A DNA stretch of 56,279 nt from Actinomycetes bacterium (GTDB taxonomy: Bacteria; Actinomycetota; Acidimicrobiia; Acidimicrobiales; Poriferisodalaceae), in NCBI GenBank assembly GCA_024228575.1, contig JAAETH010000467.1:1-56279 (forward strand). The letters are read 5' to 3'. Shown piece by piece: positions 8,442 through 17,636 of the stretch. A program made the translations under genes and the position numbers. Each line of letters begins with the position of its first letter. Position 1 is the stretch's first letter. A model generated the notes under the pieces. It searched no databases. It worked only from the letters and a program-made list of their open reading frames with translations, and had not been told where the DNA came from.

Positions 8442-11400
8442 ATGACGATCACCAAGTTGCTCATCGCAAACCGGGGCGAAATCGCCGTGCGGATCGCTCG
8501 CGCTGCTGCCGAGCTGGACATCTCGACCGTGTCCATCGCACCCGCCGACGACCATGGCGCAACCCACACCCGGGTCACCGACGAGACCGTCGAGCTGGCG
8601 GGCACCGGCGCAAACGCCTATCTCGACATCGGCGCAGTCGTGGTCGCAGCGATCGACAGCGGCGCCGATGCTGTTCATCCCGGTTACGGTTTTCTTGCCG
8701 AAAACGCCGACTTCGCTCGTGCGTGCGCCGGCGCCGGGCTCACCTTCGTGGGACCAGACGTCGAGACACTCGTCCGCTTCGGAGACAAGCAGCTGGCGAG
8801 GGCATTCGCGGCCGAACACGAGGTGCCACTCTCGAAGGGAGCGGCGGTTTCGTCTGCCGCAGAGGCCGTCGCATTCTTCGAGGCCCAGGGTGGTCCGGTC
8901 ATGGTGAAGGCGGTCGGCGGTGGCGGAGGGCGTGGCATGCGACCCGCACATTCCGTCGACGAGCTCACCGCCGCTTTCGAGAGGTGCGGATCTGAGGCTC
9001 AGGCGGCCTTCGGGGACGCTCGGCTCTATGTCGAGCAACTGGTCGATCCAGCTCGTCACGTCGAGCTACAGGTCGTCGGCGATGGCACCGGCGCTGTTGT
9101 GGTGTTGGGCGATCGCGAATGCAGCCTCCAGAGACGTCACCAGAAGATCATCGAGATCGCCCCGGCGATCGGCATCGACGAGAAGGCCCGATCGACCCTG
9201 GTCGAGGCGACCGTCCAGATGGCCTCGGCAGCGAAGTACCGGGGTGTCGGGACCTTCGAGTTCCTGGTCGGTCCCTGGGGCGAGGCCGTGTTCATCGAGG
9301 CCAACGCCCGCATCCAGGTCGAACACACCGTGACGGAGATGGTCAGCGGGGTCGACCTGGTGGCTGCTCAATTACGCATCGCCGGCGGCGAGGGCCTGGC
9401 CGACATCGGTCTTGTGCCCGGGCGCCCGCCCTCCAGCGTCGGCGTCGCCATCCAGGCCAGGGTCTCGGCCGAGCGCCTGTCGGCTGAAGGTGAACCCATG
9501 CCGGCGGGAGGCACCCTCACCGTGTTCACACCCCCGAGCGGCCCCGGAATAAGGGTCGATACCGCGGGCCGTGTCGGACAACCCACCAACCCACGCTACG
9601 ACCCCCTGCTCGCAAAGGTCATCGCACACGGAGACAACTACGAACACGCCCTGGGCAGGCTCGGGCGTGCGCTCGGCGAGTTCGACCTCGCTGGGGTTGA
9701 CACCAACCTCGACCTGCTTCGCGCGCTCATCGATGCCGACGAGGTTCGGTCGGGCCAGTTCCACACCCTGACAGCAGAACTCCTGATGCCCGAGATCGCT
9801 GCGGCCTTGGCCGAAACATCTGGCCTATCCGAGACCGTCGACCCACTCGATGTCTTGTCGGCGCCCGCGTCAAGGGGTGCGGCTGCACCCGTCGCCGAGG
9901 TGATCGGGGACCAGATAGCGGTTGTCGCTCCGATGATCGGCACCATCGTGAGCCTCGATGTCGAGGTCGGAGCCGAGATCAGCGCCGGCGCTCAGGTGGC
10001 GGTGATGGAGGCGATGAAGATGGAGCACGTCATCACCGCCCCATCATCGGGTGTTGTCGCCGCCGTCCACGGGTCGGTCGGAGACGCGATCGACGAGGGT
10101 GCACTGATCGTAGCCATCGAGCCAGGTGAGGTCGGCACAACAACCACCGATGCAGACAGTGCTGTCGATCTTGATCACATACGTCCCGACCTGGCCGAAT
10201 CCATCGATCGCCACGAAGTAGGCCACGATCATCGACGACCGGCAGCCGTCGAACGACGCCTCTCGCAAGGGCGTCGAACAGCCAGGGCGAACGTTGACGA
10301 CCTGCTCGACGAGGGATCCTTTGTCGAGTACGGCCCACTCGTGCTCGCCGCCCAGCGGAGGCGGCGCAGCGTTCAGGAGCTCATAGAGAAGACACCTGGC
10401 GATGGCATCGTCGGCGGTGTCGGCACCGTCGGTGCCGATCGCTTCGACGATCCAAGGGTCGCGGTGATGACGTACGACTACACGGTCCTGGCCGGCACAC
10501 AGGGCCACATGAACCACTACAAGAAGGACCGACTGTTCGAGCTGGCCGAGCGGTGGCAGCTTCCGACGATCGTCTTTGCCGAGGGTGGGGGAGGGCGCCC
10601 CGGCGACACCGACGGCACCCAGGTGGCGGGCCTCGACTGCCTAGCGTTCTGGATCTTTGGCCGCCTCAGCGGATTGGTTCCCCTCGTGGGCATCAACACC
10701 GGCTACTGCTTCGCGGGCAATGCTGCCCTGCTCGGCATGTGTGATGTCGTGATCTCGACCCGAAACGCCAATCTGGGTATGGGCGGACCGGCCATGATCG
10801 AGGGAGGCGGGCTCGGTGTGTTCCATCCGAAGGAGGTGGGGCCGATCGACGATCAATGGCCCAACGGTGTCATCGACCTGCTCGTCGACGACGATGCCGA
10901 GGCCGTCGAAGTCGCCAAGAAGTACCTGTCCTACTTCCTGGGGTCGCTCGACGGGTGGGAAGCAGCCGACCAGCGCAAGCTCAGACACGTCATTCCCGAA
11001 AACCGTCTGCGCATCTATGAGGTACGCGACGTCATCGACCTGTTGTTCGACACGGATTCGGTTCTCGAGTTGCGTGGGGGTTTCGGCCCGGGAATGGTCA
11101 CGGCATTTGCCAGGATCGAAGGACGCCCGGTCGGTGTTGTCGCAAATGATCCAACCCATCTGGCCGGAGCAATCGATTCCGACGGTGCCGACAAGGCGAG
11201 CCGATTCATGCAGCTCTGTGATGCATTCGACATCCCGATCGTGATGTTGTGCGACACACCGGGAATCATGGTCGGACCCGAGGCCGAGAAGTCGGGCACC
11301 GTCCGCCACGCATCGCGCATGTTCGTCACCGGCGGCTCGTTGACCGTGCCTTTCTGCACGGTTGTGCTGCGCAAGGGCTACGGCCTCGGCGCCCAGGCCA

Positions 11401-11729
11401 TGGCAGGTGGCTCGTTCAAGGCGCCCATGTTCACCATCTCGTGGCCCACCGGCGAGTTCGGAGGTATGGGTCTCGAGGGGGCGGTCAAGCTCGGGTATCG
11501 CAACGAACTAGAGGCTATCGACGATCCCGGTGAGCGTCAGGCCGCGTATCTGAAGATGGTCGACCGTATGTACGAGGTCGGCAAGGCCCTCAACTTCGCG
11601 AGTGTCTACGAGATAGACGACGTCATCGATCCAGCAGACACCCGCCGGTGGATCGTCGGTGCATTCACCGCCGCAGGACCACCGCGCCCAAGAGATGGCA
11701 AGAAGCGTCCCATGATCGACACTTGGTAG
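8442..11729 (+). CDS. Single-chain biotin-dependent acyl-CoA carboxylase (BC-BCCP-CT fusion)
   Basis: A 1095-residue fusion carrying all activities of an acyl-CoA carboxylase in one chain. Residues 1 to about 450 are the biotin carboxylase, opening KLLIANRGEIAVRIARAA, with a glycine-rich ATP loop KAVGGGGGRGMR and EANARIQVEHTVTE. The biotinyl domain is at about 495-565, with EAMKMEH and biotinylated Lys526. From about 600 is a PccB/AccD5-like carboxyltransferase, including GGGGRPGDTDGTQ, NTGYCFAGNAALLG and CDTPGIMVGPEAEKSGTVRHASR. Actinobacterial carboxylases are usually split into alpha and beta subunits; the known fused form is the long-chain acyl-CoA carboxylase (LCC) of Mycobacterium avium. 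The acyl chain length accepted cannot be read from sequence. ATG 8442 is favoured over an upstream in-frame start. Confidence 0.92.
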   Translation: MTITKLLIANRGEIAVRIARAAAELDISTVSIAPADDHGATHTRVTDETVELAGTGANAYLDIGAVVVAAIDSGADAVHPGYGFLAENADFARACAGAGLTFVGPDVETLVRFGDKQLARAFAAEHEVPLSKGAAVSSAAEAVAFFEAQGGPVMVKAVGGGGGRGMRPAHSVDELTAAFERCGSEAQAAFGDARLYVEQLVDPARHVELQVVGDGTGAVVVLGDRECSLQRRHQKIIEIAPAIGIDEKARSTLVEATVQMASAAKYRGVGTFEFLVGPWGEAVFIEANARIQVEHTVTEMVSGVDLVAAQLRIAGGEGLADIGLVPGRPPSSVGVAIQARVSAERLSAEGEPMPAGGTLTVFTPPSGPGIRVDTAGRVGQPTNPRYDPLLAKVIAHGDNYEHALGRLGRALGEFDLAGVDTNLDLLRALIDADEVRSGQFHTLTAELLMPEIAAALAETSGLSETVDPLDVLSAPASRGAAAPVAEVIGDQIAVVAPMIGTIVSLDVEVGAEISAGAQVAVMEAMKMEHVITAPSSGVVAAVHGSVGDAIDEGALIVAIEPGEVGTTTTDADSAVDLDHIRPDLAESIDRHEVGHDHRRPAAVERRLSQGRRTARANVDDLLDEGSFVEYGPLVLAAQRRRRSVQELIEKTPGDGIVGGVGTVGADRFDDPRVAVMTYDYTVLAGTQGHMNHYKKDRLFELAERWQLPTIVFAEGGGGRPGDTDGTQVAGLDCLAFWIFGRLSGLVPLVGINTGYCFAGNAALLGMCDVVISTRNANLGMGGPAMIEGGGLGVFHPKEVGPIDDQWPNGVIDLLVDDDAEAVEVAKKYLSYFLGSLDGWEAADQRKLRHVIPENRLRIYEVRDVIDLLFDTDSVLELRGGFGPGMVTAFARIEGRPVGVVANDPTHLAGAIDSDGADKASRFMQLCDAFDIPIVMLCDTPGIMVGPEAEKSGTVRHASRMFVTGGSLTVPFCTVVLRKGYGLGAQAMAGGSFKAPMFTISWPTGEFGGMGLEGAVKLGYRNELEAIDDPGERQAAYLKMVDRMYEVGKALNFASVYEIDDVIDPADTRRWIVGAFTAAGPPRPRDGKKRPMIDTW

Positions 11730-11732
11730 CCC

Positions 11733-11772
11733 TGTCGATTGTCCCGCCGTCTGCATGGGCCCTCAATCGACA
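11733..11772. terminator. Hairpin between convergent genes, probable bidirectional terminator
   Basis: TGTCGATTG and CAATCGACA form a perfect 9-bp stem, extended inside by CCC/GGG, in the 58-base gap between the convergent carboxylase and dipeptidase genes. There is no strong T-run, as is common in high-GC actinobacteria. Confidence 0.6.
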
Positions 11773-11787
11773 TCCAAGTTGTTGTCA

Positions 11788-12834
11788 TCACTTCAGGTTT
11801 CGAGCGGCTTCCTCGTGGACCCGTATGGCGTTTGTCGCCACAAACTTGATCAGCTCGTCCTCGGTCAACCCTGCACTGAGGAAACGCGAACACAGGTCGG
11901 GGAAGTCCCCGTAGTGGCGGAACCACGGGCCCATCGCGAAATGGAGGTGATCGGTCGCCCAGCACACGTGATCGATGCCGGCCACCTCGATGATGCCGAG
12001 CACATTTGCCACGAAGGCGTCAGCGTCTTGTTCACCGAACGGAGCATCGATGGCCCACGTGCCGATGACACCCCCGGTTTGGGCGACCATGCGGGCATGT
12101 TCCTCGGTGATCCACCGGGGGTGTGCCTCGACATCGAGGCCGTGCGCGGCCGCACACGTCATGAGTGTGTGCGACAGCGTGATGGGTCCATCGACGGCCT
12201 CGGCGATGTCTGCGGTCGCCTCGAGCGAGGCGTGGGCCGCGTCGATGACCATGCCGTGCGAGCGGGCGATGACGACCGATTGTTTGCCCAGGTCCGACAT
12301 TCCGCCATGGATCGGTTCGTCGGTCTGGCTGTCTCCGAGCAGGCTTCTCACGTAGTGGATCGGCTGAAACTTCGTGATGCCGTCAGCGGCCAACACGGAA
12401 ATGCGATCGAGGTCGTCCTCCACCATATGAGCACCCTCGATCGACAGCAGCGCCGCCAGCCTGCCAGAAGCGTGAATGACTTCGAGGTCCGACACCGATC
12501 GGGCGATCGACATCGGCACGATCTCGCACAGTTGATCGAGAAGTGTGACCATGCGCCGGTACTCGGCCCACGCCTCACCGGGTTCGTAGTCGCGCAGCCG
12601 ATTGCCTGGTGCGCCCATCTGTAGGACGGGAAGATCGCTGGTCAGGTTGATCGATGCACTCTTGCAGCCGGCTTCGATCATCTGGTTGACGATCGTGACC
12701 AGACCGTCGTCGCCCGGGTACAGGTCGGGCGCCAGGTCTCGCACCTCCCACAGGCCGAGGTGGGTGTGGAAATCGAGAGCCGGATGGGCTGCGAGAATTC
12801 GCGAGGCCAGCTCGACGTGGTCGGACTCGGCCAC
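11788..12834 (-). CDS. M19 (renal dipeptidase-type) membrane dipeptidase family protein
   Basis: A 348-residue amidohydrolase-superfamily protein of peptidase family M19. Recognisable elements are the N-terminal metal motif DFHTHLG, the bridging-Glu segment LLSIEGAHMVEDDLDRI (about residue 135), GMVIDAAHAS, PITLSHTLM, and GIDHVCWATDH near the C-terminus. Family members hydrolyse dipeptides, often ones containing D-residues, or related amides; members acting on small metabolites are known. There is no signal peptide, so a cytoplasmic role is likely. The GTG start at 12834 lies 3 bases after the acyl-CoA dehydrogenase stop, indicating one transcript and translational coupling. That link to acyl-CoA metabolism is unexplained. 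Confidence 0.85.
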   Translation of the reverse strand: MAESDHVELASRILAAHPALDFHTHLGLWEVRDLAPDLYPGDDGLVTIVNQMIEAGCKSASINLTSDLPVLQMGAPGNRLRDYEPGEAWAEYRRMVTLLDQLCEIVPMSIARSVSDLEVIHASGRLAALLSIEGAHMVEDDLDRISVLAADGITKFQPIHYVRSLLGDSQTDEPIHGGMSDLGKQSVVIARSHGMVIDAAHASLEATADIAEAVDGPITLSHTLMTCAAAHGLDVEAHPRWITEEHARMVAQTGGVIGTWAIDAPFGEQDADAFVANVLGIIEVAGIDHVCWATDHLHFAMGPWFRHYGDFPDLCSRFLSAGLTEDELIKFVATNAIRVHEEAARNLK

Positions 12835-12837
12835 GGA

Positions 12838-14106
12838 TCAGCCGTTCTTCGGGAGGTCGCGAAATGGTGTGTCGCGACCAGGGCCTGGTTCGCGGGGGAG
12901 GCCAAGCACGCGCTCGCCGATGATGTTGCGCTGCACCTGGTCGGTACCGCCATAGATCGCCGGTCCGGGCGAGAACAGGGCGATTCCCTGGAACAACCCG
13001 CCGGTCGCGCTCGACTTGTCGGCCAACATGCCATCGGCGCCGATGACCGACAATCCGACTTCGCGAAACTGCCGGAACTGTTCGCTCATCTGGAGCTTCC
13101 CGATGTTTCCTTCGCCGCCGGTGCGCTGACGTGGATCCTTGGCCCGCAAGGCATTGAGGCGGTTGATCTCCAGCAGGGTGAACAGGCCGACAATACGCTG
13201 CCTCAGGACCGGGTCGGCGAGCGACCCGTTCGACCGCGCGATCCCGACGAGGTGGTCGTACAGACCCTTGCCGATGCCGACGCCGCCCGCACCCCTCACC
13301 CCTGTCGCTGCCGAGGCGACGACGTCGCCACACTTGCGGCCGAGGTTTCCAGCGATCTGGCCCGGCACACACTGGGCGAGCGACACCGACCCCACTCCGA
13401 GGCTTGCGCGCTCCCAGGTCAGGGTTGTGTTGGCGACCCTCCAACCATCGTTCAAGCCACCGATGGCGGCGTCGGCTCCAACCACGGCATCGGTCAAGAA
13501 CACCTCGTTGAACATCGCACGCCCGGTCATCTCCCGAAGTGGCCTGACCTCGATGCCGGGCTGGTTCATGTCGATGGCGAAGTACGAGACCCCCTTGTGT
13601 TTGGGCGCGTCTGGATCTGTGCGGGCGATCAACATCCCCATGTCGGCAATCTGGCCTCCAGAGGTCCAGACCTTCTGACCGTTGACCACAAATTCGTCGC
13701 CGTCGCGATCGGCCTTGGTGTTGAGTCCCGCCAGGTCTGATCCGGCGCCCGGCTCGGAGAAGAGCTGGCACCATGCCTGTTGCCCGGTGAGGATTGGGCG
13801 AACGAAGCGATCGATCTGCTCGGGTGTTCCGTGGGAGGCGATGGTGGGTGCGGCCAACATCGCACCAAGACCCGTCGGTGGGCCGAGAACCTTCGCGGCT
13901 GCAAGGGCGCGGCTGACCGCCTGAGATGCCGGGCGCGAGTAGCCGCGACCGCCTGCCGATTCCGACAACATCGGGTGTGCCAATCCTGCATCGGCGAGGC
14001 GTTCCCACCACTGGGCGACCGTCGCATCGGGGTTCCAGTTCTGCTCGATCCAGGCTGCGATTTCGGTTTCGATCGCCTCGGGGGAATCGTCTTCGGTGGT
14101 GCTCAT
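12838..14106 (-). CDS. Acyl-CoA dehydrogenase
   Basis: A 422-residue FAD-dependent acyl-CoA dehydrogenase. It shows the flavin/substrate signature CQLFSEPGAGSDLAGL (about residues 125-140), a VVNGQKVWTSGGQIADMGMLIARTD-type middle domain (described in part), NEVFLTDAVV, and a C-terminal helical domain with YGGTDQVQRNIIGERVLGLPREP. The ATG at 14106 follows GGAGACGAG; the frame extends further upstream without support. It resembles the actinobacterial long/branched-chain or steroid-type acyl-CoA dehydrogenases, but substrate class is not resolvable here. It is the first gene of a two-gene unit with the M19 dipeptidase and divergent from the homocysteine methyltransferase. Confidence 0.92.
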   Translation of the reverse strand: MSTTEDDSPEAIETEIAAWIEQNWNPDATVAQWWERLADAGLAHPMLSESAGGRGYSRPASQAVSRALAAAKVLGPPTGLGAMLAAPTIASHGTPEQIDRFVRPILTGQQAWCQLFSEPGAGSDLAGLNTKADRDGDEFVVNGQKVWTSGGQIADMGMLIARTDPDAPKHKGVSYFAIDMNQPGIEVRPLREMTGRAMFNEVFLTDAVVGADAAIGGLNDGWRVANTTLTWERASLGVGSVSLAQCVPGQIAGNLGRKCGDVVASAATGVRGAGGVGIGKGLYDHLVGIARSNGSLADPVLRQRIVGLFTLLEINRLNALRAKDPRQRTGGEGNIGKLQMSEQFRQFREVGLSVIGADGMLADKSSATGGLFQGIALFSPGPAIYGGTDQVQRNIIGERVLGLPREPGPGRDTPFRDLPKNG

Positions 14107-14219
14107 CTCGTCTCCAGATCGTCGCATGTCGGAAATTCGAGGGCATCGGCTCCCCATTCGCTGTTGAATGGAGCACAATCACCTTCTGAAACGCCCAGAA
14201 CCGACGACGATGATGACAT

Positions 14220-15185
14220 ATGGACTGCTTGAGACAGGTATTGGCTGAACGCGACGTGCTGCTCGTCGACGGGGCGATGGGCACCCGCCTGTTCGAAACC
14301 GGGCTCGAGCCAGGCGACGCACCGGAACGTATGAACCTCGACAGCCCTGGCGCGGTCGCCGCCGTGCACAGGGCCTACGTCGACGCCGGGTCCGACATCG
14401 TGTTGACCAACTCGTTCGGAGGGACACGTTTTCGCCTAGCGCTGCACGGCCTCGACGATCGTGTTCTCGAAGTCAACGCGGCGGCGGCTCGCAATGCGAG
14501 GGCAGCTGCAGACGAGGTCGATCGCACCGTGTTGGTGGCAGGTTCGATGGGGCCCACCGGCGAGCTGCTGATCCCGATGGGCTCGCTCGATGCCGACGAC
14601 GCAAGGCAAGCCTTCGCCGAGCAGGCCAAGGGCCTCGCCGAGGGTGGCGCCGACATGATCTGGATCGAGACCATGAGCTCCCTCGAGGAGGCGGAAGCAG
14701 CCATCGTGGGCGCCCAATCCGTCACGTCCTTGCCGATCGTGCTCACCATGAGCTTCGACACCGCCGGTCGAACGATGATGGGCGTCACCGCCACGGGGGC
14801 CGCCGAGCACCTGCTCCCCCTGGGCCTCAGCGCCATCGGGGCCAATTGTGGCAACAACCTGCCCGATACCGAGGCCGCAGTCGAGGAGTTCCGCCAGGCG
14901 GCACCAGATGTGCTCGTCGTCTCGAAGGCGAACGCGGGTATCCCCGAGTGGGTGGGCGCCGAGCTCCGATACAGCGGTTCGCCCGACGTCATGGCCGCCC
15001 ACGCCGATCGGGTCAAACACCTGGGTGCAAACATCATCGGGGCCTGCTGTGGCAGCGCCCCCGAGCACCTTGCCCACATGCGCAAGGTCCTCGACGGCGA
15101 TATCGAGATACCAGAGGTCGTCGTCCAGGAAAGGGTCGACCGCTCCGGTGTTTCCTCGAACCGTGCGCGGCGGCGCCGCCGATAG
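14220..15185 (+). CDS. Homocysteine S-methyltransferase family protein (betaine/S-methylmethionine type)
   Basis: A 321-residue Pfam homocysteine S-methyltransferase barrel, which transfers a methyl group from a donor such as betaine or S-methylmethionine to homocysteine, making methionine. The opening LLVDGAMGTRLFETG and LTNSFGG are typical. The zinc-binding cysteines are in GANCG (about residue 210) and the GACCGS pair (about 277). The cobalamin and folate domains of MetH are absent, so this is the stand-alone enzyme or the barrel part of a split system. ATG 14220 has no clear Shine-Dalgarno and may be leaderless. The Arg-rich tail (RARRRRR) is odd but short. Confidence 0.88.
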   Translation: MDCLRQVLAERDVLLVDGAMGTRLFETGLEPGDAPERMNLDSPGAVAAVHRAYVDAGSDIVLTNSFGGTRFRLALHGLDDRVLEVNAAAARNARAAADEVDRTVLVAGSMGPTGELLIPMGSLDADDARQAFAEQAKGLAEGGADMIWIETMSSLEEAEAAIVGAQSVTSLPIVLTMSFDTAGRTMMGVTATGAAEHLLPLGLSAIGANCGNNLPDTEAAVEEFRQAAPDVLVVSKANAGIPEWVGAELRYSGSPDVMAAHADRVKHLGANIIGACCGSAPEHLAHMRKVLDGDIEIPEVVVQERVDRSGVSSNRARRRRR

Positions 15186-15318
15186 CCGTTCGGGTGGGGA
15201 TCACAATGCAGACACTTGGTGCGGAGCCTCGGCCTGAGCTAGGATTATTGCTACGTCGTCGCCCGGTCGGCCGCGAACTTTTCGCCGTCGCCTCGCGTAG
15301 GTGACACTAGGAGTTCAG

Positions 15319-16518
15319 ATGCGGATCCTGTTCGCTGACGCGATCACCGAAGATCGTCTCACGCCGTTGCGCGATGCGGGCCACGATGTCCTGGTCGATT
15401 CATCACTTCGGGCGGGCGACCTTCCCGACAACATCGCTGGTTTTGATGCCCTGGTGGTTCGCTCGACGAAGGTCACCGCGGCAACGATCGACGCCGCCGA
15501 CCGGCTGGCGCTGATCGTGCGGGCCGGTGCCGGCACCGACAACATCGATACGGACGCCGCCTCGAGACGTGGCATGTACGTCTGCAACGTCCCAGGTCGC
15601 AACGCCATCGCCGTCGCCGAGCTCACCCTTGGGCTGCTGCTGGCCATAGACCGACACATCGCGGACAACGTCGCCGATCTGCGCGACGGCTTGTGGGACA
15701 AGAAGCGCTACACCAAGGCCGACGGAATCTACGGCAAGTCGATCGCCATCATCGGCCTCGGCGAGATCGGTTTTGCCGTGGCCGAGCGGGCCAAGGCGTT
15801 CGGCATGACTGTCCTGGCCGAACGCAAGCCTCGAAACGACAGGGCCCAGGCCCGCATCAGGTCTACCGGCATACACCTGGTCGACTCGCTCGATGAGTTG
15901 TTGTCCCTCGCTGATGTGGTGTCACTGCACACACCCAAAGCACCAGAGACGATTGGAATGGTCGATGCCGAATTCCTCGGCAAACTCAAGCCCGGCACAA
16001 TCTTGTTGAACACCGCCCGCGGAGACCTCGTCGTCGAAGATGACCTGATCGATGCCCTCGATCATTCACAGCTCCGGGCGGGTCTCGACGTCTACCCCGA
16101 CGAACCAAGCGCTCCGGAGGGGGACTACAACTGTCGACTCGGCCGCCATCCTAGCGTCGTCGGCACCCACCACATCGGTGCATCGACCCTGCAGGCTCAG
16201 CGGGCGATCGCCGAGGGCACCGTCGCCGTCATCGCCGACTTCGCATCTGGAAACGCCGTCAACTGCGTCAACCTCACCGAGGAGGCGCTCGGGTCGTGTC
16301 TGCTCACGGTTCGACATCTCGACAAGGTCGGTGTGCTGGCCAAGGTGTTCGCCGAATTGCGAAGTGCCGGGTGCAGCATCCAGCAGATGCAGAACCAGGT
16401 ATTCCAGGGTGCGTTCGCGGCCGTGGCCAACATCAATGTCGAAGGCAATATCGCCGACGATGTTCTCGAGCGCATCGAGTCCGACGACGACATCATCGCC
16501 GCGTCGATCTCACACTGA
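15319..16518 (+). CDS. serA: D-3-phosphoglycerate dehydrogenase with ACT domain
   Basis: The first enzyme of serine synthesis (3-phosphoglycerate + NAD+ to 3-phosphohydroxypyruvate). It is 399 residues. The D-isomer 2-hydroxyacid dehydrogenase fold includes VRAGAGTDNID, Rossmann loop IIGLGEIGFAVAERAKAFGM, LHTPKAPET, LLNTARGDLV and the catalytic His region GTHHIGASTLQAQ. The C-terminal ACT-like module (about 325-399, RHLDKVGVLAKVFAEL) may allow serine feedback. ATG 15319 follows AGGAG. It heads the serA-serC-DUF1015 cluster. The homologous 2-hydroxyacid dehydrogenases of other substrates are unlikely given serC next door. Confidence 0.93.
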   Translation: MRILFADAITEDRLTPLRDAGHDVLVDSSLRAGDLPDNIAGFDALVVRSTKVTAATIDAADRLALIVRAGAGTDNIDTDAASRRGMYVCNVPGRNAIAVAELTLGLLLAIDRHIADNVADLRDGLWDKKRYTKADGIYGKSIAIIGLGEIGFAVAERAKAFGMTVLAERKPRNDRAQARIRSTGIHLVDSLDELLSLADVVSLHTPKAPETIGMVDAEFLGKLKPGTILLNTARGDLVVEDDLIDALDHSQLRAGLDVYPDEPSAPEGDYNCRLGRHPSVVGTHHIGASTLQAQRAIAEGTVAVIADFASGNAVNCVNLTEEALGSCLLTVRHLDKVGVLAKVFAELRSAGCSIQQMQNQVFQGAFAAVANINVEGNIADDVLERIESDDDIIAASISH

Positions 16519-16553
16519 GTCCCCCGACCGCGACCGAACCAGGAACCCTCCGC

Positions 16554-17636
16554 ATGACCCGAGTTCACAACTTCTGTGCAGGTCCCTGCACCCTCCCCGT
16601 CTCGGTGCTCGAACAACTCGGCGACCAGATGGCCGATTTCGACGAAAGTGGTATGTCGCTCGTCGAGATGAGCCATCGCTCCTCGGAGTACGACGAGGTT
16701 CATCACCGTACGCTCGATCTGTTGCGATCGTTGTGCTCGGTTCCCGACGACTTCGACGTGTTGTTGATCCAGGGTGGGGCAACCCTCCAATTCGCCATGA
16801 TCCCGATGAATCTTCTCTCGGTGGGCGACACCGCCGGACACGCCGTGACCGGCACCTGGGGCAAGGGTGCATTCGCGGATGGGTCGGCGGTCGGTGACGT
16901 CTATGCGGCATGGCATGGCGAGCAACACAACTACGCACGCATGCCATTGGCCGACGAGCTCGACGTTCGTGAGGGAACCCGCTATGTGCACGTCACATCG
17001 AACGAGACGATCGGCGGGATCCGCATGCCCGATCTGTACGCGCTCGACGTGCCACAGGTCGCCGACATGTCGTCGGATTTCTTGACGCGCGAAATCCCAT
17101 GGGACAACTACGATCTCGTCTACGGCGGTGCACAGAAGAACCTTGGCCCCGCTGGAGTAGCGGTCGTGTTCATCCGCAAGTCGCTGATGGACCCGAAATG
17201 CACCCATCTACCCAAGTACCTGCGCTACGACGTACACGCCGAGGCCGACAGCCTGGCCAACACGCCGCCGATGTTCTCGATCTGGGCCATGGGCCTGATG
17301 CTCGCCTGGATCGACACCAACGGCGGCGTTGCGGGCATGCAACAAAGGGCGGCCGAACGGTCTTCGACGCTGTACGACCTGATCGACAGTAGCGACGGCT
17401 TCTACCGCAGCCCGGTAGCGAAGGGTGATCGATCTCACACCAACATCGTGTTCCGACTCGGCGACGCCGATCTCGAGGCGACCTTCCTCACCCAGGCCGA
17501 ACAACACGGCCTGATGAACCTGAAGGGCCACCGCAGCGTCGGCGGCATCCGGGCGAGCGTCTACAACGCATTGCCCACCGAGTCGGTCGAGGCCCTCGCC
17601 GACTACATGAGGAGTTTCGCCGGCGGGCAGGCCTGA
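16554..17636 (+). CDS. serC: Phosphoserine aminotransferase
   Basis: The second enzyme of serine synthesis: a PLP-dependent transaminase converting 3-phosphohydroxypyruvate and glutamate to phosphoserine and 2-oxoglutarate. The protein is 360 residues, as usual for SerC. It begins VHNFCAGPCTLPVSVLEQ and includes the EMSHRSSEYDEVH segment, the LLIQGGATLQFAMIPMNLL loop, TSNETIGGI and the PLP-lysine motif YGGAQKNLGPAG (about residue 190). The C-terminus GHRSVGGIRASVYNALP is typical. AGGAA precedes ATG 16554. It is 35 bases after serA, and its stop overlaps the DUF1015 start (TGATG). Confidence 0.95.
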   Translation: MTRVHNFCAGPCTLPVSVLEQLGDQMADFDESGMSLVEMSHRSSEYDEVHHRTLDLLRSLCSVPDDFDVLLIQGGATLQFAMIPMNLLSVGDTAGHAVTGTWGKGAFADGSAVGDVYAAWHGEQHNYARMPLADELDVREGTRYVHVTSNETIGGIRMPDLYALDVPQVADMSSDFLTREIPWDNYDLVYGGAQKNLGPAGVAVVFIRKSLMDPKCTHLPKYLRYDVHAEADSLANTPPMFSIWAMGLMLAWIDTNGGVAGMQQRAAERSSTLYDLIDSSDGFYRSPVAKGDRSHTNIVFRLGDADLEATFLTQAEQHGLMNLKGHRSVGGIRASVYNALPTESVEALADYMRSFAGGQA

